A DNA stretch of 64,000 nt from Populus alba. Lineage: Eukaryota > Streptophyta > Magnoliopsida > Malpighiales > Salicaceae. Every line of letters begins with the position of its first letter. The first letter of the stretch is position 1. Positions 62,023 through 64,000 of this stretch are shown piece by piece. The notes under the pieces are model-generated. The model ran no database searches and was not told the origin of the DNA. It saw only the letters and a list, made by a program, of their open reading frames with translations. The stretch spans positions 5,609,875-5,673,874 of the forward strand of contig NC_133300.1 in assembly GCF_005239225.2 (NCBI RefSeq), read 5' to 3'. A program made the translations under genes and the position numbers.

Positions 62023-62751
62023 ATGAACCCCTTCTTTCTTCCCCCGCCGTCGCCAATTTCATTCATTCCATTCCCCCCCTCCAAACCCTATCTTGGTGCG
62101 TCGTCCTCCTCTCTACTGCCATCCACCTCCTCACTTCTTTCCCGTCACAAACACTGGGATTCACTGGAAAAAAAACCCCCTCTAGGGTTTGTCAAACTCA
62201 ACACTGACGCAAGTTATAAATATAACTGTTCAAGATCGTCAGTTGCTGGGGTCTGCAGAGACGAACATGGAGTATGGCTGCTCGGTTTCTCTTCCAGAGT
62301 CAAATCTGGATCTGCCTTTGAATCCGAGTTGCTGGCTGTCCGAGAAGCATTGAAGTTGGCTTGGGATAAGGGGCTCAAGAGGGTTATCGTGGAATCTGAT
62401 TCGGAGAGCGTGGTCAACAGAATTCGCAATCAACTAACCCGTCGACCCAAGAATCAGATTGAGGCGGTGATATTGGAACGTCAAAGCTACGTTAGTCGGG
62501 AATGGAATTGCTTCCTTCAGCATGCTCACAGGGAAGGCAACTTCGATGCGGACGCATTAACGAAGATAATCATATCAGAATCATTTGAATTGCACGTTTT
62601 CAACCATCCTCCAAGATCATTATCCTTGATTCTATTGGCTGATAAGATCGGAATGGCCGTGCCCCGGCATGGTGCTTTGGATCGAAATCAGATCGCGCAT
62701 TTGAAAGTGCTCAGACGAGAGTTGTTGGCGAGAAAGCTCCACTGGTACTGA
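62023..62751 (+). CDS. RNase H unit 6, the only copy with one continuous ORF (242 aa)
   Basis: Plant 'reverse transcriptase-like' RNase H domain (RVT_3 type) of the kind found at the C-terminus of LINE elements and in domesticated single-domain genes. After a Pro/Ser-rich N-terminus (MNPFFLPPPSPISF), the segment HKHWDSLEKKPPLGFVKLNTD leads into the domain. All four catalytic-type acidic residues are visible: D in LNTDAS, E in AFESELLAVREAL, D in VIVESDSESV and D in NFDADALTK. The protein ends ...VLRRELLARKLHWY. Two one-base insertions relative to the other units (a T near 62066 and an eighth A near 62170) create this continuous frame, so it may be accidental. RNase H would cut the RNA of RNA-DNA hybrids; no reverse transcriptase accompanies it. 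Confidence 0.6.
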   Translation: MNPFFLPPPSPISFIPFPPSKPYLGASSSSLLPSTSSLLSRHKHWDSLEKKPPLGFVKLNTDASYKYNCSRSSVAGVCRDEHGVWLLGFSSRVKSGSAFESELLAVREALKLAWDKGLKRVIVESDSESVVNRIRNQLTRRPKNQIEAVILERQSYVSREWNCFLQHAHREGNFDADALTKIIISESFELHVFNHPPRSLSLILLADKIGMAVPRHGALDRNQIAHLKVLRRELLARKLHWY

Positions 62752-63587
62752 GCATGAGGTTCTGGTGCTTGCATGAAACTGCAACTTTGTTTATTTTGTG
62801 TTTTGTTCCATCGGGGCCGGCTGTACATGTATATCTAGATAGGTTTACGATTATGATTGTGATATTCTAGGAAGCTTGCACAGGTTATTCACATCTGGAC
62901 GAATATTGTTGATCAGTTAATAAGAAAATCATTATTTGTGTTACAATGGATTCCTTCGCTTTCTCTTATATTATATATGTATGATACAGTGTTGATGTTT
63001 GTTTGATCGAATAGTAGGGAAATGTTGGGTTGAAACAGATGTTCCTCATTCTTCCTTGTGGTTAATAGCGGAGCACCATGCATGTGTTGTCTTCAAGACA
63101 AACAATTTTTCTCAAATAGGTTTAGCTAAAGATTTGGAGATTCGCAGTTTAATTTAATGCCAGAAATTATAGAATCTCGTTAGCAAATATAGTTAGAATT
63201 AAAAGAGAATGAAGTAAAATAATTGAACCAAGCAGCAATATTGCCAAAGTTGGCCACTAATTAATAACGCATTGCATGCTTATTTTTGATGTCGCGGCTG
63301 CTTCTACTCTTTTGGCTTTTAAGGAACTTTCCTTTACATATCTCTTCCCTTTTGTTATATATATATATATATATATATAAACAAAACTCCATCTTGCTTT
63401 CTGAAATGCAAACCTAATCCATACTGGTTAAGGATTAACTAAAATCTTTATATCTATATTCACTCCTATCCTTTACAGTTTCTAATTACTACCACAATAC
63501 CTCCACTCTGATTTTCTTTCTTCACCCTAAGTTTTTCTTTGTAAATCTGCGACTTTCTCCCATCTTGTTTCAATCTTGTTCGTGAGT

Positions 63588-64000
63588 ATGAACCCCTTCT
63601 TTCTTCCCCCGCCGTCGCCAATTTCATTCATCCATTCCCCCCCTCCAAACCCTATCTTGGTGCGTCGTCCTCCTCTCTTACTGCCATCCACCTCCTCACT
63701 TCTTTCCCGTCACAAACACTGGGATTCACTGGAAAAAAACCCCCTCTAGGGTTTGTCAAACTCAACACTGACGCAAGTTATAAATATAACTGTTCAAGAT
63801 CGTCAGTTGCTGGGGTCTGCAGAGACGAACATGGAGTATGGCTGCTCGGTTTCTCTTCCAGAGTCAAATCTGGATCTGCCTTTGAATCCGAGTTGCTGGC
63901 TGTCCGAGAAGCATTGAAGTTGGCTTGGGATAAGGGGCTCAAGAGGGTTATCGTGGAATCTGATTCGGAGAGCGTGGTCAACAGAATTCGCAATCAACTA
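63588..64000 (+). pseudogene. RNase H unit 7, cut by window end
   Basis: Consensus-like N-terminal part: the ATG frame closes after about 60 codons while the RNase H frame reads through the Asp, Glu and Asp motifs up to NRIRNQL at the window edge. An extra T is present near 63680. The array evidently continues beyond 64000. Confidence 0.8.

Larger units (their letters stand above)
53058..64000 (+). repeat. Macrosatellite: ~7 head-to-tail copies of a 1.56-kb RNase H-domain unit
   Basis: The same ATG context (ttcgtgagtatgaacccc) recurs at 54209, 55769, 57334, 58899, 60462, 62023 and 63588, spacings 1560, 1565, 1565, 1563, 1561 and 1565. The array begins at 53058 in mid-ORF (aactaacccgtcg) and leaves the window at 64000 at the same point of the unit, so seven unit-lengths are seen and more may follow. 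Each unit holds, in order, the RNase H frame's C-terminal half, about 830 bp of downstream spacer, a (TA)n-TATAAAA tract, a ~200-nt leader, and the N-terminal half. Units differ almost only by one- and two-base indels in short runs and by (TA)n length. The first unit has most of the substitutions. Confidence 0.97.

Noticed and set aside
53058..64000. CRISPR-like or simple satellite interpretation of the regular repeats
   Set aside because: The unit is 1.56 kb with a protein domain and no short-repeat/spacer alternation, and the genome is eukaryotic.
54399..64000. Minus-strand 64-77 codon frames repeated in every array unit
   Set aside because: Antisense of the RNase H domain; they recur only because the unit recurs and are shifted by the same indels.

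Overview
The window is nuclear DNA of a dicot plant. Genes are split by GT-AG introns, intergenic DNA is AT-rich, and there are long (AT)n and poly-T tracts and decayed transposable elements. Every recognisable protein is a plant protein. The gene set and its relatedness to Arabidopsis fit a rosid tree such as poplar or willow (Populus/Salix), but this is inference. I see no tRNA, rRNA or CRISPR array.

Layout. 1-3952 (+): 3' part of a long PPR protein of the EMB1270 type, ending in a degenerate SMR domain. 5017-5530: remains of a PTI1-like kinase. 6589-7080: low-complexity duplicated repeat. 7613-11285 (+): nine-exon UBX-domain gene (PUX11-like). 10162-14845: tandem duplication of that gene's 3' end plus flank, the second copy broken. 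17218-21754 (+): raffinose synthase with one frameshift. 23901-25856 (-): pentameric polyubiquitin gene with a 5'UTR intron and TATA box. 30236-32595 (-): glyoxysomal isocitrate lyase, complete to its SRM C-terminus. 36052-36731 (-): a three-exon, 74-aa R3-MYB of the CPC/TRY type, too fragmented to show as an ORF. 38622-40714: transposon-like T-rich region with inverted repeats and a Helitron-like 3' end. 41798-42601 (-): decayed eIF1/SUI1 gene that keeps its introns. 44063-45189 (+): APO4-like organelle RNA-binding protein. 46188-50571: two copies of a two-gene ubiquitin-like cluster, one dead and one intact. 51230-53040: Ty3/gypsy remnant. 53058-64000: about seven head-to-tail copies of a 1.56-kb unit carrying an RNase H-type domain, running off the right edge.

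The genes are independent plant housekeeping or regulatory loci, not a pathway cluster: organelle RNA processing (PPR, APO), Cdc48/ubiquitin biology (UBX protein, polyubiquitin, ubiquitin-like pair), carbon metabolism (raffinose synthase, isocitrate lyase) and epidermal patterning (R3-MYB). ICL and APO4 are also close neighbours on Arabidopsis chromosome 3 (from memory), suggesting conserved microsynteny.

The most unusual feature is the 1.56-kb macrosatellite of RNase H units. Its units differ almost only by one- and two-base indels, and the consensus is out of frame. Similar single-base lesions in the raffinose synthase and eIF1 genes raise the possibility that part of the 'decay' here is uncorrected long-read error.
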